Assembly: GCA_021018815.1 (NCBI GenBank)
Contig: JAITYX010000016.1
Span: forward strand, 5,037,001-5,101,000
Reading direction: 5' to 3'
Source: Talinum fruticosum
Taxonomy: Eukaryota; Streptophyta; Magnoliopsida; Caryophyllales; Talinaceae
DNA: 64,000 bases
Shown: positions 1-13,089 of the stretch, piece by piece
Layout: each line of letters opens with the position of its first letter
Numbering within the stretch: the first letter of the stretch is position 1
Notes under the pieces: model-generated
What the model was told of the DNA's origin: nothing
Seen by the model: only the letters and a program-made list of their open reading frames with translations
Databases searched by the model: none
Position numbers and translations under genes: made by a program

Positions 1-3000
1 TCTTTCAGCAATCTCAACACCTTCACAGGGAATTTCATCAGAAATCTCTTTCTCGCCATCATTCTTAGGTTTTTCTGTATCAATTTCTTTTTCTAATTCA
101 GCACAACCGCTATGGGTGTCTAATATTGGATCCCCCTCCACCGAATGAACTCTATCAGATAAAGAAGCAGCCCTACCATTCTCTTGAATAATACCAGGAT
201 CTTCACACTCGCTGAAAATTTCAGATAAAGCACCCCCACTATTCTCTTGAAGATTAACAGCATCTTCACACTTGCTCAAACTTTCTTCAACCTGAGCAGG
301 AGTCTCTGCCTTTTGAATGGTGGGATCCCTCTCCACTAAATGAACCATATCAGAGACCTTGATAGGAGATGCCTTTGCTTCTACTGGAACAACACTGCTT
401 TTCTTGCTTACCCTCTTGTGCCCAGCTGCTTTGGCTGAACTCCTACCTGTATCCTCTTCCGGAGTTGCATTTCTTATTTTTGTTGTTTTCCTGCTTTTTG
501 TTTCCTCTTCAGGAGCCATTACTTGGGTTAACCTTCCACTTTTTCGCATCACCTGATTCTTCACATTGTCCACTTTCTTCAAGCTATTTTTAGTATCAAC
601 CTGCACCTTTTTGGCATCGTTGTGATGCATCAGTGATTTCTCTGCTCTGGGGCTTGGCCGTGATATTGGTCCTGGCGATTTGGGTTTCGGACGAGGTGCT
701 GGAGATTGGGATTTCTGGGGAGGACCCTTCATCCGCGAGGGAACTGATCCTGCTGGAATTTTCGCTGATAAAGTTCCCGTGGATCTTGGTAATGGTGTTG
801 ACGGCCAAGATTTCCTCACAGCTGGCAGGGGAGAAGACTTTTTAGATGAAATCTTCTTTGGTTCAGCAGGTTTTGGGGACTCCTTTTTTGAGTTCAAAGG
901 CACAGGTTCTTTTTTTTAACATTCTGTACTTCTCTGGTAGTTTGTTTCTTTCCTCCATCATTGACCTTTACAGAAGATTTTTCAGCCTTTGGCTTTTCTT
1001 GGACAGTCTTCTTTGCTCTCAGCTCTGTTTGTTTCTCCACTCTTTTTCCAGCACTCTCCCATTTAAGCTTCTGATCCCTTCTCTGCTTGTAATGACCATA
1101 AATCCCACTCCTCTGCTCCAATTGAGATTCACAACTCTTGCCACTGTCAGGTTCTCCATTCTTAATGTTAGTTTGATTATACTCTCCAAATTTCATCAGT
1201 ATCTGGCTCAATTCTTCTTCTTTTTGTATGCTCCATTCAGCTGAATCCAAATTTTCACTAGTCACCTCTACTTTAGATGCTGCAACATTGTCTGAATTCA
1301 TATTTGCAGTTTCTTTGTTCATCTCTGATTCCGTATCAACTTTGGCAGTCTCTGGCACTGGATTCTCAGAAGCTGGACCCTTTTCTGTTTTTATTTCTTC
1401 ACTTTTCTGAGCATCTTCATCTTCTAACTGAGAGATATTCTCTGAAGCTGTATGCTCTGGTAGGCTCTGGGTTAGGGACTTTGGAGACTCCCCTATTCCT
1501 GAACTCCACCTCCTCATAACAGTCTTGTTCACATTTGCAGAACTATCAATAAATGACCTCCTATTCTGGGTATCAACAGTTTGATTTCTCTGTTTACTTT
1601 CAAAGAGACTAATGGCATCTTGAACACTTATCCTCATGACATTTACCTCTGTCTTTTTGTCTGGTTCCTCAGAACCTTCTGATTTACAATCATTGCCTGT
1701 CTCACTATAAGATGGAATCCTTTCACGTACAGGAAAGCATGACAGGCTCTTAATGGTTAATGCAGGAGTCCTACGGGGTCCTGATCTTCCTACTTGGATC
1801 CTTCTCATAGGTGACGCTGATCTTCTGGGAGAAGCAGATCTTATGAAGGTTCGGCTTCTTTCAACAGATGCTTGTTCATCTCCAGATACTCCACTAGAGA
1901 ATGAGGACTCCTCACTCTCTGCTGAGCTTTGCCTCTGTATTTCTGCAGCTTTGGCAGGAGATGCATTATACTTGACAGCTTTAACTGAATTTGATGATCT
2001 TGAAATTTGATTATTCCCACCTGCCTTGCTTATATCATCATCCCTTGAGATAAATGGAGTAGGAGAATTCGTTTTTTCCAACGGGGCAACAATGCGGCCG
2101 TTTTGGCTTGTTTCGGACAACTTGGACAACAGATTGCTGGAAATTACAATAGAAGACAAAATAAAATAAAATGAGAAAGTCAAACAAACTGGTGTTGATA
2201 TACCATTATTGGGTCAGTAAATTGATCACACGTTGATCACCTATATTACCATGATCATCCCAGCAATTTGGACAGTTGCACTGGGTCAGCCACAAACTAG
2301 ATCATGGTCTGTTCAAGAGCATCCTTCAATCTATGTGGGAAACGAGGTTAGACCAGAGGTTTTTACTAGTTCACCAAGTTTCTTTTTTAATACGTTCAGC
2401 TTTCATTCTTTTTTTTTTTTTTCCATGTTTTAGTAATTTATGTATGACTACATGATTGCACAGATGAGAAAAGAAACTTAAAAGATGATTAAACAGTGGT
2501 TGATCATCAATAGAAAAATCAAGAACGCAGTTAACATCTTCAACCTAATTTAATTAGTCTGACCAATTAGTCCATTGGCCCATTACTTTTTCCAGTTCTT
2601 TCTCCAGTCCAGTCCTCATAACAGCAGTTAGCTTAAACTTTAGTAAGTTTCCAAAAGGTTCAGCAATACTGAGAGCTGCTTTCATGGTCACCAAGGCAGG
2701 GCCATGAGAGAATACCTGATTTCAACATCTGCAAACTGTTGACAAAATTGTTGGAGATCTACCATCTCTTGAGAAGAAAATGTTCCTCCAACTCCTGAAT
2801 TGAAAGTTGAAACTAATTCTTCCATCAGAGCAGCTATTCTGGAGTCCATTGCTCGAAGCAGTTCATTCCTAATGGCATTCACACCTATACTTTCAGTAAG
2901 TGTGTTCGAGAAACGAGTTCCACACCAGAATTCCCAAGTAAACTACAATGAAGCATGTAGTTATGAATCATTACTTTGAATTATCAGATGATGCAATCCC

Positions 3001-4459
3001 ATCCTCGGCCTGTTCAACATGGAGTTATGAATAATTACTGTGCATTCTGAGGATAACATCAAAATCAAGAAACAAGAAGATGGTAAAAGGTGAGAGGTGT
3101 TGCATATTATTACCTTGGCATATAATGAAAGGTGAAACTTTCTTGTTTCCTCAAGCTGAGAAATCTCATTACTAATTGCAACAGACTTCTCTAACCCCGG
3201 AGAACCAACTATATGAAGAAACCTGTACGTACATATACTATCTATTGATTTTGTATAGGAAGAAAAACAAAAGAGTTAAACTTTTTCAAGGGATCAAAAC
3301 CTCATTAATGTGCCTTTTCTGAACCATGCCCTGTTATTAACATTATCTGGTAACTCTAACTTGAAGTTATCACAGGGCGCATTAGCAAGTTGATCCTTTA
3401 TGTTGGGCAGATGATCCAGAAGTTGATCAAGAAGACCATCCCCGCCCTTTCTCCATCCTCATTGCTGTTGATAAATGCATTGTACCTGAAATAGATAAAT
3501 TACTAAAACATGATAAAGCCATGCAATGCAACCATCAATTGTAACCAATGCATATGATATGATCGTTGAAATTAAGGAAATGTGCAACTGAATCATATAT
3601 TTCATTTCAAATTAATAAGATAGATAGGTAAATCAAATGTTCTGAACGTCTTATAAGTGTTCAATCGCCCAAACCAGTATTAGTTTAGCTCTCAAGATAT
3701 TGCTTTAGTTGGCACTCAACTACTTGAATTTATTTTCTCGTGCTAATAAAGTAAACATCATTGCATTCCACCGATAATCAGTAAGCCTCATTCAATAATG
3801 CCTCAAGTTGCCAATGGAACCCAACGCTTCAGCAACCACACAATGAGGATCCCAGTGGTGGGACTTGAGGGAAAATCAGGAAGCACACAGCTGCAAGCAA
3901 AGAGGTCATTTCTGAAAAGCCTTTAAAAGTTAAAGCTGCTAAAAATTCCCAGCCTCAGAATTGTATTTTCCACAGTCATAACACAAAGCAAAATCAAAAT
4001 GTCTAGAAAATTGAACTCCCATCGCACAAAAGAAAGAAAGGAAAAAAAAAAGGACAGGTGAGTCCTGAAAGGGCAGAAATGAAGATTAGATATTCTGAAA
4101 TGACCCAGTACCCAGAATCCTTCTCTCATTAGCACAAACGATAATCTTTTTGTTTTTTTTTGGTGCAAAGGAGGTGCATACACCTGCTTAGATACGACTT
4201 AAACCAAGTCTCTCGTAACAACTCTCATAAACTTTACCAATTATCTAAATTGATACCCACAACACAAGAATTTGCAACATAACAGAAGTTACCCCCAATT
4301 GATATCCACATCTCATTTACCCCGTCATTCTGGTATATAGAAATTATTGAGACAGAATAAATAAACAAGAAAAATTCACAGCAGGTCCTACCTGTTTTCT
4401 TGCAAAATCTGAAATGTGACATAATCCAATGGTGCATCAGTAGTTATTTCCCCACTCAT
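1..4459 (-). CDS. CIP7-related (COP1-interacting protein-like) protein, 3' end outside the window
   Basis: Large low-complexity plant protein related to COP1-interacting protein 7. That family is linked to light signalling; its molecular activity is poorly known. Coding exons I can join: 4459-4392 (ATG, 'LDYVTFQIL'), 3485-3301 (ending 'AWFRKGTLMR'), 3222-3114 ('FLHIVGSPGLEKS', 'ISQLEE'), 2884-2716 ('NELLRAMDSRIAALMEE') and 2136 to the edge, all with GT-AG borders. The conserved N-terminal region (first ~190 residues) is followed by a Ser/Lys/Glu-rich tail containing 'ISVQDAISLFESKQ' and 'MRRWSSGIGES'. Two frames are broken by one missing base: in C4 at 3440-3443 and in T8 at 910-917. After the latter the frame stays open for ~300 codons to position 1. 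The 3114/2884 junction is out of phase, so a small exon (a candidate lies near 2970-3005) or another indel is unresolved. Family assignment is from remembered motifs, not a search. Confidence 0.62.
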
Positions 4460-4728
4460 TTTGATGATTTACTCAATCTTCAGCTTGGGTAATAAGAGAC
4501 TGCCCTGTCACAAACCCATATTGATTTGAATATTTTTTGCTGACCTTTTTGTTTTGAGGGAGTGAGTATAGCATTCTAAAATCAATAGCAAATGCAGTTA
4601 AAACATGAACACCAAGAAACTAATTCAACTGCATTCTAAGTCAGATCTAGCAATGATAAAATAAAATTGTTAAAACAGAAAGTAAACTCCAATTAATAAT
4701 CAATAGTAACATAGAACCCATGTTTAAA

Positions 4729-4762
<34 letters not shown>

Positions 4763-5290
4763 CTCACGTAACCCAACAATGAGAAGCAACCGAAAAGCAG
4801 GCAAAATGCTGCCGAAACGAGAATTTGGCAAGGAATGAAGAGAACCCAGAATCACTTTAACACGGAAAAGGAATTTGCTACAACCATTTATCATACAAGT
4901 TCAAATTCTTCAGAGAGAAGACTTGCTAATGTAAGCAAGAAAAGATGAAAATGGGGAATGTTTAACTAACCCATTCGGGCACGCATTCAAATTCATTCAT
5001 CTATCAAACTGAAAATCAGAAACAGGGAAATCTGGGTTTGAGAAAAATACCTCGAAAATTTTGGGGACAATGCTCATTAAAGATGAGGAACGTAGAACAA
5101 ATGGTTTTGTGCGCCTGAACCACTTTGTCTCCCTTGTTTTCGTGCTCAGAGCAGTTTTTCTTCTCCCTCTGTGCGTGCTGGAGAGAGAGAGAGGTGTGGA
5201 CTGTAGATGACTGAGACCAACGACGAGCAAAGCAGCAATTGGTGGGGGAAGATAGAAAATAACGACTACGAGAAAACAATCGTCTCTCAT
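4460..5290 (-). promoter_or_regulatory. Probable 5' UTR exon, UTR intron and (AG)n of the CIP7-related gene
   Basis: Upstream of the start codon at 4459 on the minus strand there is no long coding frame. A likely non-coding first exon covers about 5290-5052 and ends in a good donor (TTTCGAG then GTATTT). That leaves a UTR intron of ~590 bp. The exon is CT-rich on the sense strand, as many plant leaders are. Inside the intron, 4735-4762 is a perfect (AG)14 microsatellite. The transcription start is not determined. Confidence 0.4.
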
Positions 5291-5299
5291 CCGTCCCCT

Positions 5300-6076
5300 C
5301 CTCGTTTGGAGCCTTTAACTGCGACGCGTCACTCTGCCAAGATTTTTTTAAACTTTTAAATCGATAATCAACAAAATCCCCTGGATTATTTGTTTGCATT
5401 AACAAAAAAAAAAAAATCAGAACAAATAGAATCCGTTTATTTTTAATAATCACTTATGCATGTTATTTATTTTTTTGGGTGAATTTATGTTCCAATATGA
5501 ATGAGAACAATTGATATTAATTATTTAAGGGAAAAATAATTAGTATTTAACATCCAATTTAAATCAAAAATCAGTAAAAAACAACCAAGTTGTGTTTAGG
5601 TAAAGCACTATTTTATCAAAAAATACATATTAAGTGCTACTAATTAGAGAATTTTAAAGAACCTAAAAGCTAATTTAACATGTGTGAATTTCGTTTTCTA
5701 ATTATTATTATATTTATAATTCAACGGGAACCAAATTTATGTCTAAATGGATAAAAAAATTATTTTGAAAAATAAACATAAAAAAATAGAAAGAAGAATC
5801 ATTTCTACAAAATTAGGTTTAGTTAATCCTTTTGATCTTTAAAAACAATGAAAGTTAAAACTTTGTTAATTTAGAAAAGGATAAGTAGGTATGATAATTG
5901 AAAAACTTTTAAAATTATTATTAACCGTATTGTATAATTATATATTCATAATAGAATTAGAGACTAGCACCATAAAATTTTATTTACTTCTACTACAATA
6001 GTGTTTCTATAATTAATGTACAAAATATATTCATGATAAATGACAAACAACATAATAAAATTTCGTGAAACCACTA
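5300..6076. other. AT-rich intergenic DNA
   Basis: Very AT-rich sequence with no convincing coding frame, RNA gene or repeat. It separates the CIP7-related gene from the solo LTR. Confidence 0.6.
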
Positions 6077-6759
6077 TGTTAGAAATATGAGCGTTTTGAA
6101 TGCGAAGCGTTTTGTAGGATGTATAAGATATTCAGAAATTGAACAATCAAATGAAAGTGCTTAAGCAATGGACACACAAGAATTTTAACGTGGAAACACA
6201 AATCGGGAGAAAACCACGATTGACACAACAAACCGATACCACTATTATAAGAGATTTACAAGAAACGATCTCACCCCGATACCTTCCCAATAAAACCCGA
6301 GATTACCCAACCTCACTACTCGCTCCTTACAATAGCACACATACAATTGGCTACCCCAATTGACACTCACCAATATCCCACAACTTGATTCTTTAGGATA
6401 CCTGGATGCTTCTTGGATAATTACAAAGATGAACAAACAATCTCTTAAATAGACAATAAACGAACCCCTTGACTTACACTGCAATAACAAGCATTAAAAT
6501 CGAGCAATCATGGCAGAAAACGCCCAAAAGCGCACAAAACGGCCAAAAATCGAAAACACCGGGCACCGGGCAGCCCGTGCAACCAACACAGGTTTTGTCC
6601 ACCGATACGAGCAGCCCCTGTTGGCTGCTGCCTGGCCAAGTTTTGCTCTTCTTTGTCCGAAACGGCCTGTGCTTGTTGCCTCCTGCATGTGCTTATCGTT
6701 TCTTGTTCCGTAATGCAATTTTCTTGAGTTAAAATAATATTTTGCGCCATCTTCTAACA
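6077..6759 (-). mobile_element. Solo LTR of a Copia-type retrotransposon
   Basis: The 683-bp unit begins TGTTAGAA and ends TTCTAACA, a perfect 8-bp terminal inverted repeat with the canonical TG...CA ends. It is flanked by CACTA (6072-6076) and CACTC (6760-6764), a near-perfect 5-bp target duplication. Read on the minus strand it resembles the LTR at 62606-63082: both carry a GC-rich block near 'GCCCGTG', then 'GGGCG', then a motif like 'CGTGGTTTTCTCCCGAT', followed by 'CACGTTAAAA' or 'CATGTTAAAA'. No internal domain or second LTR is nearby, so this is a recombined solo LTR. Short reading frames inside it are not genes. Confidence 0.75.
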
Positions 6760-9700
6760 CACTCGCAATATAAATGAACTAAGTCAATGCACATATAATT
6801 AGTAAAATAAATATAGAACATGAATCTATATTTATAAAATTTTAAATCATCATATATCTAAATGAAAAAATTATTTGTAATTGTTAAATTAAATGAATTA
6901 ATTTTCTATAGCTAAGTCCCATATATCATTTATGTGTATTTTTTTGGGTGCTTTTTCACACGTGTATTATGTAATTATACAGCACTACTTCTAAAAAATA
7001 AAAAGTGTAGAGAGCACTTAACTATAAGAAGTCACTCTATTATATTCATATAATTACCATTTTTTATGGTCAAATCAAATTATTGCTAATTGTACATATT
7101 AACAAGAGTGGGGCCTGCAACATCTGGATTCTCTCTCCTGTGGTTGTTTGGCTACCAATGACAAATTCCTGATTTTTCTATCTTTTTTTTTTTTTTGAAA
7201 TTTTCTAAAAATATTTTTCTAATGAAAATGCATGATATCATGCATGGTCGTGGATTCATGGCTGTCGGAGCCTTCATCGAGAAAGAGGATCATTTTGCCA
7301 CACTTTTATGTGATTCTCGATTTATTCTTTCGTTCCATTATAACTGTTTTAATTAACTTTTTTTAAAAAAAATTTATAAGTTTTAACTATAAATTTAAGA
7401 AAAATCTAACTAATATAATATTTTGACAAATTATGATTAAAGGTATTAGTTCAAAAGTTTTTACAATATTTTAGTGACACATTTTATCGTGAGAAAATAT
7501 TAGTCATACTTAATTTTAAAAAAATTGTGAAAAATCAATATAGGACAGGCATAGTGGGACAGACAGAGTAATTATCAAATTAAATTTTAAATTTTATATT
7601 CAATCACACACTCTAATAAAAGAATTGGATCACTAAAATAAAACTCTCTTTTAACAAAAATAGTAATCTAATAATGAAAGTGAGACTTTGGACATGTAGA
7701 TTATAAATTTTGTAAGTTTAAATTTATTGGCTACAAAATTATTAGAACAAAATTATATGATTTTTCCAAATGAGAAAGCGTGGAGTGTACTGATCAAACC
7801 ACCAACCGTTATCCACACACAATTCAAGCTCCAAGAGTTTAGAGTACCTCAAATTTCACTAAAGAAATTTTGAGTCTCCCGATTTTCATACCACAGAGTT
7901 AGTCCAAAGAATGAATTCCGATCTCTATATCACGAAAGTAAGTTTAATACAATCACAAACCTCAAATATAGGTAAACTGGGGAGGAGACTACATTATATA
8001 TTATATTGTTATATGTTAACTATTAGATTCGATTCTCTCATTAACATCATGAAAAAACTCATTAAAAAACTTTTTGGATCAATAGATCAAATTAATTACG
8101 AATTTTTGAGCTCAAAATGACAAATAAAAAAGAATGGGATGAAAAGAGTTTTCTTTGCTTGAAATTTGTCGGTGTAGTCTGTATTTCCATCCCCACCCAC
8201 CATGCCGTGGCCTTGACATTTTCCTTTTGTTAGTTCTCCACTCAGAACATCAAAGACAAAGTCAAAAACAGTGTGGGAATGAAGCATATTTGAAATACGT
8301 CACATATTTTATAGTGGAAACTCCACTATGTATATACTTGCATAATTGAAACTTAGCATCAAATTTGAAGCAAAGGACACCCTTTTTTTCTCCCTCGGGT
8401 TCTTTTCTTTGCCTTTATTGGTAGCTCTAGCTGGTGATATGTGTGATGTAAACTTCACTCAAACTCATCATAAGTTAGGATCCTATTTTTCGTGCTATGA
8501 CTTCTTATAACTCATTTATTCGGTCCATAATCAACTATTATTCAGTTAAGAGTTGTGAGACAGTTCGGTTTCAATCGGTAATAATATTATAAGTGAATTT
8601 TCGATATATAATTATCATTGGTTATATACATATGAGTTATTTGGATTTCGGAACTATGAATAATTAGTATCATGTTCCAGATTAACTTCGTCATTCAAAT
8701 AGGGGTTTGGCAATTTATTAGATCCCATTACATTTTTTTATTATTATATTGCCCCAAGGCTATATGGAGTACTAGAATCAACTAGTTAAAGCTAAAACTT
8801 ATACAACAAAGACAAAATGTATAATTTTATAATATTAAAAATATATATGCCTCGTAACAAGATATTTCTTAAATATCTTATGTTAACTTAAAAATTATAT
8901 CATGTATTAAATTAAAAAATAATGGTATGATTGAATACTAGAATTATATTGCAACCTATAAATTGTATAAAATATTATCTTTTAGCCACAATTTTTATAT
9001 TTAAATATTACTTGTGTATGATTCATCTTATACTTCTCAACATAACCGATTAATATTAAATTTTTATTATCCAAATTAATCATAGGTATTAAGAAAATAG
9101 TATTTTAGACCATAAAATCATAATAATATAAATTTAACGTAAAATATTTTAAAAACGTCTTGGTAGAAGACACATATCATATACCTTTCTTTCTTTCTTT
9201 TTCTTTTTTCCTCTTTAAGTTCATTGACTCTTCTAATAATATGGACTCATATTCTAATAAAAGAAAAGGAAAACTCATATAAAAGTATTATCGGGATAAA
9301 AGACAAATATTACATACATGTGTGCTTCCTATGGAGTACATAAGCATGCCATCTTCATGTTAAATTTTTAATTAAATTTATTAATTATTTAACATACATA
9401 ATATCAGAGGTTTTCTTTACTATATATAGATATGAAATAAAAAATTAAATTTTATCAATCTTAATATTGAATTATAGTGTAAGGTATGTGAGAGAAGCAA
9501 AAGAATGCATATGCCGTAGAAATACACTCCAAATTCAAAAGAGGAAATATAGTTGGTCTTACCTCTTTTTGATCGAGTAATCGAAAACCTTTATTAGTTC
9601 AAATTTTTATCCATTTATTCATCTATTATTACACCTAATAATGCATGCAAAATGCAATATAATGTTTTGAAATATATTAAGCCACAATGTTAATTATAGT

Positions 9701-10900
9701 TAATTTGATATTATTTCCACTCCTTTTTTAGGGGCGGTAATGTCACCCAATATTGTTAGAATCGGGATCTAGTTAGAATTGAATTAACGATTGTTAGATT
9801 ATAATATTTTTTTGGAACGGTAAATTTTTATAATAAAAATATCTTAGTATTTACATTCTTAAAAGCTTATAGAAATCCAATCCAACTATATATTCTTCTA
9901 ACAATAAACTATCGAATATAGTTATTTATGAGCATTTTATAAAATTTATTTAGGACCTATCATACATTTTTGGAACTGAAATAGGATCGTAGATATTTCC
10001 AATGAAAATAAGATTTCAATTAATGTGAGTTAAATTAATGAAAAGATTAGATCGTAAAATTCAGATCAGTAGTTTAATAACTATAGTCAACTATCAACAC
10101 CTCATAAGAATTGATCAATCTACGAATCTTGACGCGCATACACAAAAAGGTTTCTTTCTAAATTGGTATTCTCAATTTCCATGTTCATAGAGATTTAGAA
10201 GCAAATGTAGGGCTCCACAATGGAAACAAGGATCATGCAATAAGCCTGGTTGTTTGTCCTACCTCTTCTTATCGTGTAAAAAGACTGATTGCCAACTGCA
10301 ATGTCATGTTAACCCCACAACAATGTAAAAAGTAGCACACAAAATGGATTAATGTGCTTGAATTCCATGGCCATCACCACCTTTTCCTTTTGTTTTCTTT
10401 TCCTTTTCATGTGTTAGGAATAGGAAGGGCATAAACCAAACACAAGCATTATACAGCATATATAGGAAATGATGAACTCTTTGATGCTTCTCATGATGGT
10501 CTCTTGACTTGTGCTAGAATCTAAGCAATACACTTGCATGCTTCTTGGGACCATTAAACAAAAAGAATTTCAAAATTCATAGAATAAACTTGTATCAATT
10601 CAATACTATCATCTTCTCTAATCGGGACCTAAATCTAATATACCCGTAATCTCAATATTGATCATCAAGTCGAGACCTAATATTTGAGCCTCCGATAAGT
10701 TGTATATTTGATCCTTGAATTAGTCTAAAAGTTTCATATTATATGTATAATATAATAATATTAGGCTAATATCGTCATTCCTAATAATTTTATGTATATG
10801 AGATTTTCTCAAATAAAAATATATGTTTAAACTCTTAATCAGTTGACTCTGCTTCTAAAAGAGAGTTATTGAACACTCTATTTCTTTTTAGAATTTTTTT
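6760..10900. other. AT-rich intergenic desert
   Basis: About 4.1 kb without a supportable gene. It contains poly(T) runs, a small CTTT-rich tract near 9187-9210 and many short AT microsatellites. Reading frames here are below 70 codons and show no family resemblance. Confidence 0.55.
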
Positions 10901-10904
10901 GTGT

Positions 10905-10995
10905 GCATATAAGCCACAAAGGGTAATACAATACCGTAGAGGAGGGAAGAATCGAACCCGAGACCTAATATACTCATAACCTCAATCTTTTTTAA
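10905..10995 (-). mobile_element. SINE-like tRNA-derived fragment
   Basis: The minus strand carries GGGTTCGATTCTT, an excellent RNA polymerase III box B (GGTTCRANNCC), near 10962-10974. The other end carries the motif 'GCCACAAAGGGTAATAC' (plus-strand reading). A very similar motif occurs at about 29980 and 40481, so these look like dispersed copies of one SINE family. A box A is not clear in this copy. Confidence 0.4.
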
Positions 10996-12950
10996 AATAT
11001 GCATGAATATATATAAACTAAAATATATAACCAATCCGTCAAAGTTAACAAATCAAACTATAAATATCAAAATAGTTTATTTTAATATAAGTGGATTAGA
11101 AAATCAGAAAAGGGAAATTGAACAGTTCAAAATTAAACAAATTGAAAAGAAAATGTATGAGTTTCTCATGATGGTTGACACATGATTTTTTAATAAACTA
11201 AGTTATACTTGCGCTAAAATACGGGATATATTTATGTATAAAAATATTAATTAAATAAGCAAGTTTTCAATTATAATTATTAAAAAAAAATCCTATAGGT
11301 TTCAATTTCCAAATCATGGGCAAGTCTCATCTTGCAGGATTAGGATAAGATCTAATTGTGATGAATTAATTGGCCAATTTATCATTGTGTTTGTGAGGAA
11401 AAGTTAAATTAATTTGTGTTAGACATGGGCCTACATGGAGCTGTTGAAGTCCTGGTTTCATTCAAAAATAATGGGACCAACCCTACCCTAAGCTCATATA
11501 AGAACAATTTAATCACTCAATTAGGCTGAATTATCATTTTATTTTACATCTAACTACAGTATTATAAATACAGCCCACATTCATCCATGGACCATCATAG
11601 CATGTTATTGTCTTATCACCTCACCACTTAAAATTCAAATATCGGCCAAATAACTAATCCTTTTAGTCTTAACTTAGGTATCAAAGGGGTTTATGCCTGG
11701 CTCCGCTTATGAGGGTAGCTTCTTTCTTATATGGGTTTGCATTCGGATCGAAACTACCGGTATAGTTAATGTATGTTAAATTTGAACTATTCGATGCTTA
11801 AGGACTTTATCGAATAAATTATTTAAGACACGAGATAGGATTGTCTAATAATCCAATTTCATGCAAAACACATATATTACATGGGTAAGAGTAGTGACCA
11901 TGATGTCAAACCAAGTAACAAATAAACGAAAAAGTTCATGACCGAACTCAATTTTTTCCAAGTCGAATAAATTTTGGTAATCTAGAATGAAACTTTGACT
12001 GGTATTAGTGGTAAAAAGAGGTGTACAGCTAAAGTCTGCGAGTTTCTTTTGACTTTGTGATGAATTGAAGGTTGCAGAAAAGCTACTATACACCGCACGT
12101 TACACATCCAGGCTTGTATTGTGTATATTCCTATGGTGATGTGATTTCAGTGGTTTCCAAAGAAGAATGGGAGGCACGTCAAAATCAAATTACCCCTTCT
12201 CCCTTTTTAGCAACTCAACCCCACCTTTTTCTCCCTCAACTTTTTTCCTATCTTTGGCACAGCAAACCACGTGGTCCGGCTCATATGTTTTAATCCACCA
12301 CAACTTTTGGCCCGCACTTTATACTGCAGACACTTATTAGTACAAATTAGAACTTGTTACCTCTCATCGGTATCTATCAATTAATACTTAGTTCCTATTT
12401 AGTTTAACTTTAATTTATAATTTCATAATTTCGTAAAGTTGTTTATACTTCCTTACAATTATTTATAACTTTTTATAACTAACTTTGTAACTATTTTACA
12501 ACTTCTTAAATCTACTTACACTTTTCTTTACAACTTTTTATAACTTCTTATAGTCTTACAACTTCTACAGCTTAAATAAAACATGACCTTATCAACGCCT
12601 ACTAATTAATGACGTTTTCTAGCTATAATTTCTAATATATATTCAGCACTAACTATCGGATAAATGTTGATATCAGCAAATTATTTATAATAACTTAAAA
12701 AACACGATAAAATTCTCAATAAAATTCTAAGTAATAGTTGAATCGACTAAAATTAACATACTATCATCAATTTTTAAGTTGAAAAGCACTCACTCAATCC
12801 AAGGGCTTGATTCCCCTGTGACACTTTTATAAGAATAAAATCCTTAATTAATTATTACCATAAAAGATTATTCATAATTCACTTTAAATTATCAATGTGT
12901 CTAGCATAATCATATAAATTATAAAATTATAACAAAAGTCAGATTTTAGA
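10996..12950. other. AT-rich intergenic DNA with a 'ttacaactt' minisatellite
   Basis: No gene is supported. Positions ~12419-12580 hold degenerate, irregular tandem units of roughly ten bases around 'ttacaactt/ctttataac'. The same unit family recurs at 32617-32800. Otherwise featureless AT-rich sequence. Confidence 0.45.
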
Positions 12951-12992
12951 AAATTATGTAATCATATTGATATTTTTGGTTTGAACAAATTT
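12951..12992. repeat. Left copy of a direct repeat bracketing the LINE relic
   Basis: About 42 bp reading 'aaattatgtaatc...' to '...ggtttgaacaaatt'. It recurs in direct orientation at 14147-14195 with small differences and a longer T run. The two copies flank the degenerate LINE fragment, as an unusually long target-site duplication would. Confidence 0.5.
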
Positions 12993-13089
12993 ATTTCCTT
13001 GGATTGAATAGCATTTTACAAAAGCTACTATTTTTTTTTTCACCCACCCTTCTACAAGTGATCCACCTAAAATATCATATGTCAATATG

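Noticed and set aside
359..2010. Plus-strand open frames opposite the CIP7-related last exon
   Set aside because: Low-complexity complements of the Ser/Lys/Glu-rich coding strand; the minus-strand frame carries the family motifs.
6469..6760. Overlapping frames of 67-88 residues in a GC-richer patch
   Set aside because: They lie inside the solo LTR and match the GC-rich LTR block, not a protein.
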